Shown here: positions 1 to 8,548 of the stretch, piece after piece
Numbering within the stretch: the first letter of the stretch is position 1
Layout of the letters: every line of letters begins with the position of its first letter
Assembly (NCBI GenBank): GCA_002368795.1
Contig: DFFG01000020.1
Location: forward strand, 1 to 46,949
Direction: 5' to 3'
DNA from: Eubacterium sp. UBA3782
GTDB lineage: Bacteria > Bacillota > Clostridia > Lachnospirales > Lachnospiraceae
Length of the DNA stretch: 46,949 bases
Made by a program: the position numbers and the translations under genes
Notes under the pieces: model-generated
Databases searched by the model: none
What the model was told of the DNA's origin: nothing
Seen by the model: only the letters and a program-made list of their open reading frames with translations

Positions 1-22
1 GGTTCGATCCCGGTCGCCGGCA
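1..22 (+). tRNA. 3' end of a tRNA, cut by the window edge
   Basis: The first bases contain a T-loop (TTCGATC, 3-9), the 3' strand of the T-stem (10-14), a seven-base acceptor strand (CGCCGGC, 15-21) and discriminator A22. CCA is not encoded. The anticodon lies outside the window, so the amino acid cannot be called. A terminator follows at 28-72. Confidence 0.8.
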
Positions 23-27
23 TAAGA

Positions 28-72
28 AGATCCTGAAAATGCATCCAGCATGCATTTTCGGGATCTTTTTTT
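28..72 (+). terminator. Rho-independent terminator of the tRNA
   Basis: A 16-bp stem (28-43 with 51-66, one G-T wobble) closes a 7-nt loop and runs into T66-T72. It ends the tRNA transcript. From 73 to 282 I see no gene and no convincing promoter; a TAAAAT hexamer at 217-222 is a possible -10 without a good -35. Confidence 0.85.
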
Positions 73-282
73 CTGCTGTTCCATTTTTTCCTGTCTTTGC
101 CGGTCCTGTTTCCTGCCGTACTGCTGTCAGATCCTGTCCCTTTGCCATCCTTTCAAGGCACAGCGCTAAATCCTCCGATTCCTGATATATACCGTGTAAT
201 TGTTCCGGTTTTGTAGTAAAATAAGAAGTAGCACCCTTTAAAAAACAGACGCTTTTTTAGCGCATCAGGACCGGAGAAGACC

Positions 283-3200
283 ATGGAAGTCAGCTACGAT
301 GCTTTTATCTCATACCGACATGCCGACAAGGACACACGTGCTGCGATCTATGTCCAGCACTGGCTGGAGCATTTTCATATCCCCGGACAGATCCGCAAAT
401 TCTCCGGAAAGAAGCGGATCAACCGTATCTTCCGCGATACCGAGGAGCTTCCTCTGACCAGCAATATCGGGGATGATATTCAGTATGCTCTGAACAACTC
501 TGAGTTTCTGATCGTGATCTGCTCTCCCCGCACAAAGGAGTCCGTCTGGGTCGAACGCGAAATCAACGCCTTTCTTACCACGCATGACATCTCCCGTGTG
601 CTGACGGTTATCGTGGAGGGCGATCCTTATGAAGTCATCCCCGAACGTCTGACCTGGACGATCAAAGAGATGACCACCAAAAACGGCGAGAAGATCTCAC
701 AGCGTGTGCCCCTTGAGCCGCTCTCCTGTGATCTCAGAGTGGGACGCTTTCATGCTTCCCGTCAGGAGATGCCCCGGCTTGCCGCCTCGATCCTGGGTGT
801 TCCCTATGACACTCTGATCCAGCGTCACCGGCAGTACAGGCTCCGTGTCGCCTCTGCCACCTCCGGCGTTGTCGGCCTGGTGATCCTTGGCTTTTCACTC
901 CATGTGTGGCGAAGCAATATCATGATCCAGAACAACTATGACCAGGCACTGAACAACCAGTCAGCCTACCTGGCATCGGAATCGGAAAAGGCCAGAAATT
1001 CAGGTGACCGGATGACAGCGATCCGGCTTGCCCTGGAAGCTCTTCCAAAAGAAGGGGACGAACGGCCGGTCAATATACAGGCTGTCCGTGCTCTGCTCCA
1101 TGCCCTTCCGGCCTACATTACAGAGGATTACGCCTCGGTCAATCTGCTTCCGGATGCCTCCTATCTGCTGGAGTCGCCGGTCACTGCCATGTGCCTGTCG
1201 GCTTCCGAGGACTGGCTGGCAGTGATGGAAGAGAGCGGTATGATCAACATATGGCATACGGCTGACGGCACAAAGGCCGGTGCTTTTATTCCGAAAAAGC
1301 TGACGGCTGACCAGACAGCAGGTGCCGCCTTTTCCGGCTATTCCGGAGATGAACGGCTCATCTATACCGCCGGGGATGAAGTCTGCTGTGCTTCTCTTCC
1401 CTCCTGCGACCTCTCCTGGTCGAAGGATATGATCGACGAAACGATCGTCACTTCCCCTGTTGCTGCCGTACTGAACAGCGGCAGCCATGTCCTTGTCTCC
1501 GATGGCGGCACCAGACTTACCCTTCTTCAGGCCGATGACGGACGCGAGGTGAATTCTGCCGCTCTTACGGAATTGACAGGAAATTATACGCAGATACATT
1601 CCGGCTGCTCGCTCCAATTCGCCAATCAGATCCGCATCTCCCCGGATGACCGCTATGCTGCCATTGCGGTACGGGTAAACAGCCCTGGAGATGATGAACT
1701 CACGGACTGGATCGGAGAGACCGCTGTCATTCTTGACCTGGAATCCTTCGAATTTACCTGTCTTCCCATCGAGTGCGGCCGAGTCATAGGCTCTGGTTTC
1801 ACGGAAGATGACACACTGCTTACCGTCTGCCGTCCCTACGGCACCAGCGGCACCTATTCTGTTTTCGGCGGAACGATCATGCAGCAATCCAACGACATCA
1901 TATCCGCCTGGTCTCCGGACAACGGCAGCCTTCTGTGGGAGCAGGAGGAGAGCTCTGTTCAGGACTGCCTCTACACTGCTGTCCTGACCGCTCCGTTTAC
2001 CAACGCCGATGGAAGCACCACAAAAAGCGCCGTCCTTGTCTACAGCAGCCTTGCCTGCTTTTTCGATCAGGAAACAGGTGAACTGCTCAAACGCGTAGAA
2101 ACGCCTGGTCCGATCCTGGAGGCCACGCTTTTCTCTGACGGTACCCTGCACCTAATCACCAAGAGCGGCTTTCATGTAATCATAGACCCCGACCCTGCCA
2201 GCGCCTGGACTGCGGTGCAGACCAGGGAGACCTCCCTGTTTGCCTGCCGCCTTGGTGAGGAACAGCTCTGGACCGTTACCGAAGGATATGGAGGGACTGC
2301 CGCATCTGTTTTGGAGTACTCGACCATAGTGACCGACGAAAACTGGGTGCCACTGACCTCCGACGAGGTATTTTCCTATACGACAGACCAGGTGACTGCA
2401 GATAACGCCATCGTCCTCGCCGGCACGAATGGCCTGCTGATCTCTGACGGCCAGCCGGAACACCCGCTGAAAAAGGCGGAAATACCGGCAGAACCGTTAA
2501 GCTGGTACAGCAAGGAACTGTCACTGACAACGGATCAGACAAAAGCAGCGATCGTTTTCCCTGCTTCTCCCACCGCATATCTGGTCAGCATCGCGGACGG
2601 TTCTTATGAAACCATTGCTCTGACTGACAAAGCAGACGCGGTCTTCCTTGACGTGGTCTTCCAAAATGACTGTTTCTACTATCTCCGCGCCGAGGGTTCC
2701 CTGGAAAAAGACAGCACGCAGAAAAAGCTGTACCTGGGAAAAACGACGATAAGCGGTGAGAATACCGAACTTCTGCTTGCTGAGGATGCGGACCCGGCTC
2801 TCTATATGTACTCCATCACGGTCTCCCCATCCGGCAGCGATGTCCTGGTATTCCAGTGGAACTGGGAGAGGAACGCCTACCGGACCTATCTGGTGAATCT
2901 GGAAAAAGGCACCGCAGATACCCTTGCTGATCCCACGGAGGTCCTTCTGGCAGACCGCACGTATACCCCGGGCGATCAGGCCTGCTTCCTTCCGGACGGC
3001 AAAGGTTTTGCTCTGTTCTGCGGGGACAACATCTATCTCTTCGATCGTAAAGGCGAAAAAACAATACAGAGCGGCGGCACCGGCGTGAGGATTCTGAGCA
3101 TGTCCTTCGATCCGAACGGCTGCCTGATGACAGTATCCGATGACAACTGTCTGCGGAAATATGACGATGATCTTTCGCTGCAGTGGACAGCTGCCATCAG

Positions 3201-3519
3201 CCTAGACTCTGCCTATGCCAACGACTATGACTGGGAATATGTGGACGAACACAGGCTCCTGCTGTCGGCAAACCGGACATTGGTCGAGGTCGATCTGAAC
3301 AGCGGCGTCGAGCTTATTTCCCTGGAGGGGTTCCTTGGCTACCAGCCCGAAGCCGGCCGTTTCCTGTGCCAGGATCTCTCCGGCTATGGTTTCCGCCAGC
3401 GCTATACCCTCGATACCATGATCGAGAAGGGCTGGGAGACCCTGCTCAACTACGAGATGACCGATCTGCAGAAGGAAAGCTACGGCCTGTCAGATCCGGA
3501 CAGGGGATTGGAGGAATAA
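283..3519 (+). CDS. TIR domain - transmembrane - beta-propeller protein, copy 1
   Basis: A 1078-residue protein. Residues 1-160 form a TIR domain: box 1 DAFISYRH (6-13), box 2 RDTEELP (51-57), and W89-V-E-R-E93, which matches the position of the catalytic glutamate of NADase TIR domains. A basic stretch (RQYRLR) precedes one helix at about 188-209, so TIR should be cytosolic and the rest outside. A stalk with GDRMTAIRLALEALP (241-255) leads into about 760 residues of WD40/PQQ-like strands, enough for two propellers. The last 40 residues (YTLD..., LQKESYGLSD) resemble the tail of WD40 signalling proteins. GGAGA at 274-278 sets the ATG. Copy 2 starts on the next base. Known family: TIR NADases and adaptors. 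Inferred: envelope-sensing NAD-consuming effector. Function unproven. Confidence 0.85.
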   Translation: MEVSYDAFISYRHADKDTRAAIYVQHWLEHFHIPGQIRKFSGKKRINRIFRDTEELPLTSNIGDDIQYALNNSEFLIVICSPRTKESVWVEREINAFLTTHDISRVLTVIVEGDPYEVIPERLTWTIKEMTTKNGEKISQRVPLEPLSCDLRVGRFHASRQEMPRLAASILGVPYDTLIQRHRQYRLRVASATSGVVGLVILGFSLHVWRSNIMIQNNYDQALNNQSAYLASESEKARNSGDRMTAIRLALEALPKEGDERPVNIQAVRALLHALPAYITEDYASVNLLPDASYLLESPVTAMCLSASEDWLAVMEESGMINIWHTADGTKAGAFIPKKLTADQTAGAAFSGYSGDERLIYTAGDEVCCASLPSCDLSWSKDMIDETIVTSPVAAVLNSGSHVLVSDGGTRLTLLQADDGREVNSAALTELTGNYTQIHSGCSLQFANQIRISPDDRYAAIAVRVNSPGDDELTDWIGETAVILDLESFEFTCLPIECGRVIGSGFTEDDTLLTVCRPYGTSGTYSVFGGTIMQQSNDIISAWSPDNGSLLWEQEESSVQDCLYTAVLTAPFTNADGSTTKSAVLVYSSLACFFDQETGELLKRVETPGPILEATLFSDGTLHLITKSGFHVIIDPDPASAWTAVQTRETSLFACRLGEEQLWTVTEGYGGTAASVLEYSTIVTDENWVPLTSDEVFSYTTDQVTADNAIVLAGTNGLLISDGQPEHPLKKAEIPAEPLSWYSKELSLTTDQTKAAIVFPASPTAYLVSIADGSYETIALTDKADAVFLDVVFQNDCFYYLRAEGSLEKDSTQKKLYLGKTTISGENTELLLAEDADPALYMYSITVSPSGSDVLVFQWNWERNAYRTYLVNLEKGTADTLADPTEVLLADRTYTPGDQACFLPDGKGFALFCGDNIYLFDRKGEKTIQSGGTGVRILSMSFDPNGCLMTVSDDNCLRKYDDDLSLQWTAAISLDSAYANDYDWEYVDEHRLLLSANRTLVEVDLNSGVELISLEGFLGYQPEAGRFLCQDLSGYGFRQRYTLDTMIEKGWETLLNYEMTDLQKESYGLSDPDRGLEE

Positions 3520-6500
3520 GTGGAGCTGCGCTATGACGCATTTATTTCCTACCGCCATGCGGAAGTGGATATGGCCGCGGCAAAATACGTACAGCGCTGG
3601 CTGGAGCATTTTCATGTTCCGGCCAGCGTTGCCCGTTCTGCCGGAAAATCAAAGATCGCCCGGGTATTCCGGGATAAGGATGAGCTTCCGCTGACCAGCA
3701 ACCTCGGCGACGATATCATGCTGGCTCTGGAGAATGCCGATTTTCTGATCGTCATCTGCTCTCCCCGCACAAAGGAAAGCCCCTGGGTGCAGCGGGAGAT
3801 CGATCACTTTCTCTCCTGTCATGATATCAGCCGCGTCCTGACAGTGATCGCAGAAGGGGAGCCCTATGAGGTAATTCCTGAATGTCTGACCTGGACAGAA
3901 AAGGAGCTGCCGGATGAGACCGGTTCCATAAAGCGGGTCCGTTTCCCCTTGGAGCCCCTTTCCTGTGATCTGCGCATCGGCAAAAGGCGTGCGGCAAGAG
4001 AAGAAATGCCGCGCCTTGCTGCCGCGATCCTTGGCTGTCCCTATGATGCGCTGGTGCAGCGTGCCCGGCAGTACCGTATGCGGATCACCGCCAGCATCCT
4101 TTCTGTCGTCTTTCTTGCGCTTGCCGGGTTTTCTGCCTATGTCTGGCAGAGCAGCCGGCAGATCCAGGCGAACTATCTCCAGTCACTTCGCAATCAGTCC
4201 GTTTATCTGGCAACCGAATCGGCCCAGGCACTGGCGGAAGGCGACCGCATGACGGCGATCCGCCTGGCTCTGGAAGCCCTGCCCCGCGAGGACGCCGACC
4301 GTCCCTACATACCAAAAGCCGAGCAGGCACTGCTGTCTGCCGTCTCCGCCTATATCACCGAGTACATTTCTTCTGCAAACCTGCTTCCAAAGAACACTTT
4401 CGCACTGGAAGCCGATGTGCAGGCCATATGCGTCTCGGATGACGAGGAATGGATCGCCGCCTTCGATGACAGCCATACGGTCACAGTCTGGGACACCGTC
4501 TCCGGCAGATTATGCAGCACGTATTCCCTGAAAGAGAACAGTATCATAGCTCCAAATGATTTTGGATTCATTGGTTTTTCAGGCAGCGATTCCCTGCTTT
4601 TTACTGCCGGCCAGTCTGTCTTCTGTCTGGATATAGCAGGCGGCACGATCCGCTGGCAGAAAACGATCGGCGAGGACGGAAGTTTCGATCATGTCTCCGG
4701 AATTTTTACAGGCAGCAAAGATCAGCTTCTTGTGAATGACCATGTCCATACGCTTTACCTCCTGCAGGCAGAGACCGGTGAGATCCAGAACAGCTGGACG
4801 CTGGAGCGTCTGGATGGCTCCTACTCCCTGTTTGCGGACACCGGAAGTTTCAGCATGCAGGACCCGATGGCAATCTCTGACAGCGGGCGCTATGCGGCGG
4901 CAGGTGTGCTTGTTCTGTCTGCCGGCGATGCGTTCGGAACCATGGGCAGCGGCTGGACCGTCGTCCTGCTGGATCTTGCAGAGGGAAAATACCGCTGTCT
5001 GCCCATAGAGTGCCAGTCAGTCCAGACCCTCGGGTTTTCAGAAGATGACCGTCTCATCGTCCACACGCTTCCTCCGGATGGCAGCTTCAGTCAGTATTTC
5101 TTCGGTGGAAATCTGATGACCCATGCGACAGATCTTATCTCCGCCTGGGATCCGGTTTCCGGCGCCCAAAGCTGGGAGCAGCAGACCGCCACGGCCCAGA
5201 AATACAGGCACAGCGAGCTGCTCTGCACCAGCGTAACTGGGGAGAACGGAGAGCCAAAGGACGCACTGATCCTGATCTGCGGAAACAAGGCGCTGTTTCT
5301 TGATCCGTCGGACGGAACGGTCCTGCGGACCGTGGAGGCTTCCGGTGCTGTGCTGGATGCCGCAATTGTCAATGGGACCCACCTCAATCTTTTAACGGAG
5401 GATGGTTATCATATCTCCACCGCTTTGGATGACAAAGATTATTGGACGATGCTGCGTAACGCCGATGCCGGCCTTGCCCTTGGCAGGCTCGGGCAGACGC
5501 AGATCTGGACGGTTAAAGGTTCCGAAAGCAGCGGCGATTTCCGGATCCTGCAGTACTCCCGCAATGTGACCGATGGAAGCTTCAACGCCCTGCAGGCCGA
5601 CGAAGCGGATCTTCTGCTGCAAAATACGCTGATCTGTGATGACGCCATCGTGCTGGCGGGATGGGACGGACTCCTTCTGTCTGACGGAGATGTCTCCCAC
5701 CCGCTTCGCTATGTCGATCTGACTGACCGCCAGCTGCCGGCAGAGCTTACGGTACTGGGACTCTCGGAGACCAGAGACGAGGCCGTGCTCTATGCCGCCG
5801 GCTCCTCCGAAGTCTTCTTTGTCCGCACATCGGACGGGAGCTGCCGAACCATCCGCCTTACGGAGGACGAAAATTGTAAGGTCCACGACCTGGTCTGGAC
5901 CGGCGGCAGTCTTTGCAGCCTTCAGGAGACGGCAGATCCCTCGTCGGCTTCCCGCCATCTCTCCCTTGCCGTCATGGCGCCGGAGGGGCAGACCCGCTCT
6001 CTTCCGGTGGCTGATGCCGACAGCACCCTCCGCTATTCCCTTGCCGCCGGACCGGACGGCACGATTCTTATCCTGGCGGCGGCCTATTCCTTCTCGGAAG
6101 GAACCAGTCACCTTTACCTGGCCGATCTTCAAAAAGATAGCGTTACGGAATTGGCTATGCCTGAGGAATGGAGCAAGGAAGGCTTTCCGGAAATGGCCAG
6201 AGACATCACGGCCTGGAGCACAGACGGCGGAGCCTTTGCCCTCATCAATGAAAATACCGTCTTCCTTTTTGAGAAAGACGGTACAAAAACCGCTGCAATC
6301 GATAACGGCAGCGACCTTGCTGTGTACGGGACCGTCTTCTGCCCGGATGGAGGCATTATGACGGTTTCGGAAGACGCTGTGCTCCGGTATTACTCTCCGG
6401 ATGGGAAGATGCGCTGGACGCTGCCTCTGGACAGCACTGCCTTCTCCTGCGGAGATATCCGCTGGATCGATGGCGGGGATGGTATTCTGATGGTTCTTTG

Positions 6501-6759
6501 CGGAGATTCCATGAACCTGATCAACACAGATGAGCAGCTCCTGATGACCACCATCAGCGGCTGCCACGGCTATCAGAGTGAATCCCGGCGCTTTATCTGC
6601 AAAGATCTTTCCGGTTACGGCTGGCGGGAGAGATACACCCTGGACAGCCTGATCGCCCGCGCCGAGGAGATCCTGGGCAGCTATGATCTGACCAGCCGCC
6701 AGAAAGCAGCCTATGGTCTGTCCGACGAAACCGCCTCGACATCCAATACCGGCTCCTGA
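3520..6759 (+). CDS. TIR domain - transmembrane - beta-propeller protein, copy 2
   Basis: A 1079-residue paralog of the preceding gene with the same order of parts: TIR (YDAFISYRH, RDKDELP, W89-V-Q-R-E93), a helix near 187-208, the GDRMTAIRLALEALPRE stalk, a long propeller region with repeats such as TVTVWDTVSG and LISAWDPVSG, and a YTLDSLI/RQKAAYGLSD tail. It starts with GTG immediately after the TAA of copy 1, and its GGAGG (3510-3514) lies inside copy 1, so translation is probably coupled and the two proteins are made together. By eye the TIR domains are much more alike than the propellers, as expected if the sensors diverged after a duplication. A hetero-oligomer is possible. Ligand and activity are unknown. 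Confidence 0.85.
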   Translation: MELRYDAFISYRHAEVDMAAAKYVQRWLEHFHVPASVARSAGKSKIARVFRDKDELPLTSNLGDDIMLALENADFLIVICSPRTKESPWVQREIDHFLSCHDISRVLTVIAEGEPYEVIPECLTWTEKELPDETGSIKRVRFPLEPLSCDLRIGKRRAAREEMPRLAAAILGCPYDALVQRARQYRMRITASILSVVFLALAGFSAYVWQSSRQIQANYLQSLRNQSVYLATESAQALAEGDRMTAIRLALEALPREDADRPYIPKAEQALLSAVSAYITEYISSANLLPKNTFALEADVQAICVSDDEEWIAAFDDSHTVTVWDTVSGRLCSTYSLKENSIIAPNDFGFIGFSGSDSLLFTAGQSVFCLDIAGGTIRWQKTIGEDGSFDHVSGIFTGSKDQLLVNDHVHTLYLLQAETGEIQNSWTLERLDGSYSLFADTGSFSMQDPMAISDSGRYAAAGVLVLSAGDAFGTMGSGWTVVLLDLAEGKYRCLPIECQSVQTLGFSEDDRLIVHTLPPDGSFSQYFFGGNLMTHATDLISAWDPVSGAQSWEQQTATAQKYRHSELLCTSVTGENGEPKDALILICGNKALFLDPSDGTVLRTVEASGAVLDAAIVNGTHLNLLTEDGYHISTALDDKDYWTMLRNADAGLALGRLGQTQIWTVKGSESSGDFRILQYSRNVTDGSFNALQADEADLLLQNTLICDDAIVLAGWDGLLLSDGDVSHPLRYVDLTDRQLPAELTVLGLSETRDEAVLYAAGSSEVFFVRTSDGSCRTIRLTEDENCKVHDLVWTGGSLCSLQETADPSSASRHLSLAVMAPEGQTRSLPVADADSTLRYSLAAGPDGTILILAAAYSFSEGTSHLYLADLQKDSVTELAMPEEWSKEGFPEMARDITAWSTDGGAFALINENTVFLFEKDGTKTAAIDNGSDLAVYGTVFCPDGGIMTVSEDAVLRYYSPDGKMRWTLPLDSTAFSCGDIRWIDGGDGILMVLCGDSMNLINTDEQLLMTTISGCHGYQSESRRFICKDLSGYGWRERYTLDSLIARAEEILGSYDLTSRQKAAYGLSDETASTSNTGS

Positions 6760-6780
6760 TCTTCTGCCGGTCCTGTCTGT

Positions 6781-7623
6781 TTATTTCCGGATCAACGGCA
6801 CATACAACCACGCCCTGCTCTTCCTGTACAGCTCGAAGAGGGGGCGTTTTTCATCGAACGCCCAGCCCTCCCTGGCTGCGGCTGGAAGCCACTCCCGAAA
6901 TACAGCCGCCGTGGTCTCCCGCATCCGGATGGAGGTTTCCTCTGGGGGATCTGTGGCTACCGTATCCGATGCATTGACCACCGCATAGGTCCCCTGCGGC
7001 ACCTCCATGCGCATAAAGCCCTCCGGCACGGTTGAATAATCCGTCAGACAGCCAAAGAAATAGGCCATCTCTCCCGACACCGGATCCGGCCGGATCCATG
7101 CGGCAAATTCGGCTTCATCCCGCATATCCTTCGGGTAGCCCGGAAATGCATGAAAATCGACCTCGCTCCAGGAAGCCGCGCTGCCCGTATCCTGGCCTGT
7201 CATCTGACGCCCGGGGATCAGGTAGCCGATGGCATGCAGGCGGAAGATCTCCTCCCGGATCTCCGGCTGGGGGATCAGCGCAGCACTTCCCTCCCTGGCC
7301 TTTTTCCTGTAATCCATGGGCGTCATGCCAAAGGTCCGGGTAAAGGCTTTGGAAAACCCTGCCGTTGTCTGAAAGCCGGCATTCATCGCTGCATAGGTCA
7401 CCGAACGGCCGCCGGAAAGGTCGCCGGCTGCATTCCGCATGCGGAGGCTGCGCACATATTCCAAAAGGGTCATATCCGTATAGGCGTGAAAAACATAACT
7501 AAAATGGGAAAGGTTGTAACCCGCAAGCTTTGCCAGCTGCCCGGCTGTGATCTCTTCATCGATATGGTCCAGGATGTACGCCGTACAGATCTCCAGACAC
7601 CGCTGATAATCATTCGATCTCAA
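6781..7623 (-). CDS. AraC-family regulator with C-terminal GyrI-like effector domain
   Basis: A 280-residue protein. The N-terminal two-HTH AraC/XylS domain includes ITAGQLAKLAGYNLSHFSYV and GFQTTAGFSKAFTRTFGMTP. A linker leads to a GyrI-like (AraC effector-binding) domain of about 150 residues. I chose the TTG at 7623 because GGAGGG lies 7 nt upstream; an in-frame ATG at 7683 lacks a good SD and overlaps a -10-like TATACT (7672-7677). The gene is divergent from 7858-8337, which encodes only the same effector domain, so the two probably form one circuit. It is convergent with the TIR gene across 21 bp. The ligand is unknown; such domains bind hydrophobic or cationic small molecules. Confidence 0.85.
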   Translation of the reverse strand: MRSNDYQRCLEICTAYILDHIDEEITAGQLAKLAGYNLSHFSYVFHAYTDMTLLEYVRSLRMRNAAGDLSGGRSVTYAAMNAGFQTTAGFSKAFTRTFGMTPMDYRKKAREGSAALIPQPEIREEIFRLHAIGYLIPGRQMTGQDTGSAASWSEVDFHAFPGYPKDMRDEAEFAAWIRPDPVSGEMAYFFGCLTDYSTVPEGFMRMEVPQGTYAVVNASDTVATDPPEETSIRMRETTAAVFREWLPAAAREGWAFDEKRPLFELYRKSRAWLYVPLIRK

Positions 7624-7735
7624 AACACTTCCCTCCTCTCCCTTTTTTCCCGGGATCATCCCTTCTTCTATAGTATACGGCAAAATACCGGAAAAACACT
7701 TCCGGATTTTGGGATCCTTCCGGCATCTTTATGAA

Positions 7736-7754
7736 ATGTCCAAAGCACGGACAT
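7736..7754. promoter_or_regulatory. Inverted repeat between the divergent AraC and effector-domain genes
   Basis: ATGTCC (7736-7741) and GGACAT (7749-7754) are perfect 6-bp arms 7 bp apart. A second repeat, CCGGAA-N6-TTCCGG, lies at 7688-7705. A TATAGT at 7776-7781 is a likely -10 for the rightward gene and has no recognisable -35, as expected for an activator-dependent promoter. Which repeat the regulator binds is not known. Confidence 0.4.
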
Positions 7755-7857
7755 GTTTCAGCAAACGATCTAAGCTATAGTAAAAGCATCAAACATGGAA
7801 AACAGGGAGACAGCTCCGGGAAGTATGGAGCCTTCCGAAAGAAAGGAGACAAAAGAT

Positions 7858-8337
7858 ATGATACCTGAGATCGTAAAACAGAAAGAGATCCGCGGGATCG
7901 GCTATGAGATCGACGCCGAATACGTGCGCGGCTCAGAGAAAAACGCGGCCTACTGGGGTGAGATCGACTTCAGCAAATATCCGCCCTATCCGGCAGATCT
8001 GGAGGATCTGGGCGAGCTGGCCACCTGGAAACATCCCGCCGGGGAAAAGGAGCACCTCTGCTACTACTTCGGCTGCAGAAGCACTACCCCGGAGGTTCCG
8101 GAAGGCTTCACCGAATTCACCATCCCCGCAGCCGAATACGCTGTATTCATCGCCTCCGATGAGGTGGGAACGGAAGCTCCGGCAGAAACCGTGAAAAAAG
8201 TCCGGCAGACCTGCGCCTGCATCTTCAACGAATGGCTGGGCAACGGCGGCTATGCCTATGACATTGACCACGGCATGCTGTACGAGTCCTACAAGGACAA
8301 CTACGCCTGCATCTACGTGCCGGTCAAGAAGATCTGA
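7858..8337 (+). CDS. Stand-alone GyrI-like effector-binding domain protein
   Basis: A 159-residue protein made only of the effector-binding fold. It is clearly related to the C-terminal half of the AraC protein next door: both share a WGEIDF/WSEVDF-type start, YYFGC/YFFGC, an acidic TxAPAET/TDPPEET segment and a final (A)C/WLYVPxxK. AAGGAG sits 9 nt before the ATG at 7858; an ATG at 7795 in frame has no SD. There is no DNA-binding domain, so it may bind, sequester or buffer the same ligand as the regulator, or interact with it. It is followed by a structured repeat at 8344-8527 that could act as its terminator. Confidence 0.8.
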   Translation: MIPEIVKQKEIRGIGYEIDAEYVRGSEKNAAYWGEIDFSKYPPYPADLEDLGELATWKHPAGEKEHLCYYFGCRSTTPEVPEGFTEFTIPAAEYAVFIASDEVGTEAPAETVKKVRQTCACIFNEWLGNGGYAYDIDHGMLYESYKDNYACIYVPVKKI

Positions 8338-8343
8338 GCACGT

Positions 8344-8527
8344 AAAAGGGACTGTCGCATAAAGAAAATCGTGCATATATATTCTTTCGGGAAGCGCTCG
8401 CGCTCTGTCCTCACGCAGCGGTACTAAGTCGGAATCTATGAATAGATTCCTCCAAGTACCGGCGTTGCGGATGTTCCCTTCAGAATATGTATGCACGATT
8501 TTTTTGCCTTACGCGACAGCCCCTTTT
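8344..8527 (+). repeat. Structured repeat family 1, copy A
   Basis: A 184-bp imperfect palindrome. The outer arms pair as AAAAGGGACTGTCGC with GCGACAGCCCCTTTT. Next inside, CGTGCAT (8370-8376) and an ATTCT pair with AGAAT and ATGCACG. The centre holds CGGTACT...AGTACCG around GGAATC...GATTCC. Copies B (29312-29490), C (44245-44427) and D (26228-26320) share the core CTGTCCTCACGCAGCGG. It lies between convergent genes and ends in TTTT, so bidirectional termination is likely. Confidence 0.85.
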
Positions 8528-8548
8528 CCCTGCTTCTCTTTGAGGGGA

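Noticed and set aside
1000..2151. Long open frame (383 codons) opposite the first TIR gene, and similar frames opposite the second (5392-6567)
   Set aside because: They are antisense shadows of codon-biased coding sequence. They lack SD sites and recognisable domains, while the plus-strand genes have clear ones.
7624..7683. Longer N-terminus of the AraC regulator from the ATG at 7683
   Set aside because: It overlaps a -10-like TATACT and has no SD; the TTG at 7623 has GGAGGG at ideal spacing.
8344..8527. Family 1 repeats as MITE-type transposons
   Set aside because: Terminal arms differ between copies although they still pair, and I see no target-site duplication or transposase; a structured gene-end element fits better, though mobility is not excluded.
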